Below the pieces are notes generated by a model, which saw only the letters and a list, made by a program, of their open reading frames with translations, did no database searches and was not told where the DNA came from. From Prosapia bicincta (Eukaryota > Arthropoda > Insecta > Hemiptera > Cercopidae), in NCBI GenBank assembly GCA_036971475.1, contig JBAIZL010000001.1, forward strand, positions 140,171,692-140,235,691: 64,000 nt of DNA, given 5' to 3'. This document shows, in pieces, positions 60,568 to 64,000 of this stretch. The position numbers and the translations under genes are program-made. Within the stretch, counting starts at the first letter, position 1. Every line of letters starts with the position of its first letter.

Positions 60568-60600
<33 letters not shown>
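60568..60600. repeat. (TA)n microsatellite
   Basis: Right-hand part of the TA tract split by the mariner-like insertion. Confidence 0.9.
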
Positions 60601-60604
<4 letters not shown>

Positions 60605-60707
60605 AAATAAGTCAAAACACAAATACAAGAATTATTATTGAATTTACAATAATTTGAATTGTAAATTCAATAATAATTCTTGTATTTGTATATTGACTTA
60701 TTTCTTT
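60601..60707. repeat. Near-perfect ~49-bp hairpin
   Basis: The arm at 60601-60649 (AAAGAAATAAGTCAA ... TTGAATTTACAA) is inverted at 60659-60707 with a ~9-nt loop and few mismatches. It lies between TA microsatellites. Likely a small fold-back MITE or an inverted local duplication. Confidence 0.9.
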
Positions 60708-60731
60708 ATTAATACACAAGAATACATGTTG

Positions 60732-60734
<3 letters not shown>

Positions 60735-60820
<86 letters not shown>

Positions 60821-60842
60821 TATATATATATGTATATATATA

Positions 60843-60903
<61 letters not shown>

Positions 60904-60926
60904 AGAGAGAGAGAGAGAGAGAGAGC
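60735..60926. repeat. (TA)n tract followed by (GA)n
   Basis: About 165 bp of TA with a few TG interruptions, then about 12 GA units. Frames encoding YI repeats here are artefacts. Confidence 0.95.
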
Positions 60927-63149
<2,223 letters not shown>

Positions 63150-64000
63150 TGCAACGGTCTATCACCACGCCAACCTTCAACCTGTCGAAAGTTGTTTACC
63201 ACCTAGTTACATGAGCAAGTATTAAAATCCCATCTAATAAGTATACCCTGGGAACGTTGTCTATAAAGTGTATTTAAAGTCATGGTAAGGTCAGTGATCT
63301 GTCATATGGTCTAATTTATGTCAGCTGAAACACATAAAATTTATCACATCATAAATTTGCCTTACCATGCCTTGAAGACCTCCACCATGCTCCTGCTTTA
63401 GTGAAGTCCGTGCAAGATAGAGTCTTACCATATCCTCCTAAAAGAGGTCCTGTGTTTCATATGGTAAAACCTGCCAGTGAGTATCAACTCCTGGGCTTTA
63501 AAGCAAAACCAACTAGTCCTTAAGCTAGTTCATAATTTATAATTTTATTTAATTAATTTCTCTGGATGGGTTGCTCGATTGTCTTTAGGTTGCACATTGG
63601 TTTCTAGCTATTTATTATTAAATAAGTATTACTGACTCTAATAGGCTGGATTTCACTAATTGTATTGATTTTATTAATTTACTATTATAATTTACTAGTT
63701 GGGAAATAATTAAATTTATTATTTTTGTACACAGGATTAATTCAATAAAAATTACTCTTTTGGCTGTTGTTGGGAACTGAATTTAATAATAAAGAAATTT
63801 GTAACTGAAATAAATTTGTAAATAATAAAATTCTGAAATAAAATCTTAAAGTCCTTAGCTAACAAAACATAAATTAAATTTTCCGTAAATAAAGTAAAAT
63901 TATTTTGATATTTATTGCAGGGAGGTTGGCTAAGTTTATTTCAATTATTATAAATTTCAAACTTAATTTATAATCTTATTTTGTGCCAGCAGTTAAATGA
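63150..64000. other. No gene recognised
   Basis: AT-rich end of the window. A weak inverted pair (CATGGTAAGG near 63282 and CCTTACCATG near 63360) is present; nothing coding can be supported. Confidence 0.4.

Overview
The window is AT-rich animal nuclear DNA, most likely from an insect. The evidence is a spliced gene with a very long intron, a headcase-type (hdc/HECA) zinc-binding protein, a short TTAGG-like tract, a decayed mariner-type transposon, many microsatellites and a large Polinton-like DNA element. There are no bacterial operons and no CRISPR array.

Layout. 1-6467: AT-rich 3' flank or 3' UTR of a minus-strand gene, with one small fold-back MITE. 6468-6740: last recognisable coding exon of a headcase homolog. 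It carries an in-frame TAA after 50 codons, followed by 39 more open, coding-looking codons. 6741-33304: one 26.6-kb intron, mostly filled by about 223 tandem copies of a 90-bp satellite (7109-27165) with long-period higher-order structure. The intron also holds a LINE-like relic and two minisatellites. 33305-33493: the preceding headcase exon, which joins in phase 0 to 6740.

34400-55015: a 20.6-kb element bounded by near-identical inverted repeats. Each repeat holds a tRNA-like sequence with A box, B box and T7 tract, followed inward by a GGGTTAAAA/GGGTTGAAA minisatellite. The element encodes an intact family-B DNA polymerase of protein-primed type (1391 aa) and an unrecognised 222-aa protein with a splice acceptor just before its ATG. 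No integrase, protease, ATPase or capsid gene is visible. The rest is segmental and tandem duplication. The element sits 5' of the 33.3-kb exon in headcase orientation, so it is probably in an upstream intron of that gene.

55016-64000: accessory repeats. These are a Penelope/hammerhead-like inverted pair, a degenerate ~150-bp repeat field, a decayed mariner-like element in a TA microsatellite, a long hairpin, and TA/GA/GT microsatellites.

The two most interesting items are (1) the headcase in-frame TAA, because Drosophila headcase is a known UAA readthrough gene, and (2) the polymerase-only Polinton-like element with Pol III-like units and satellite arrays in its termini.
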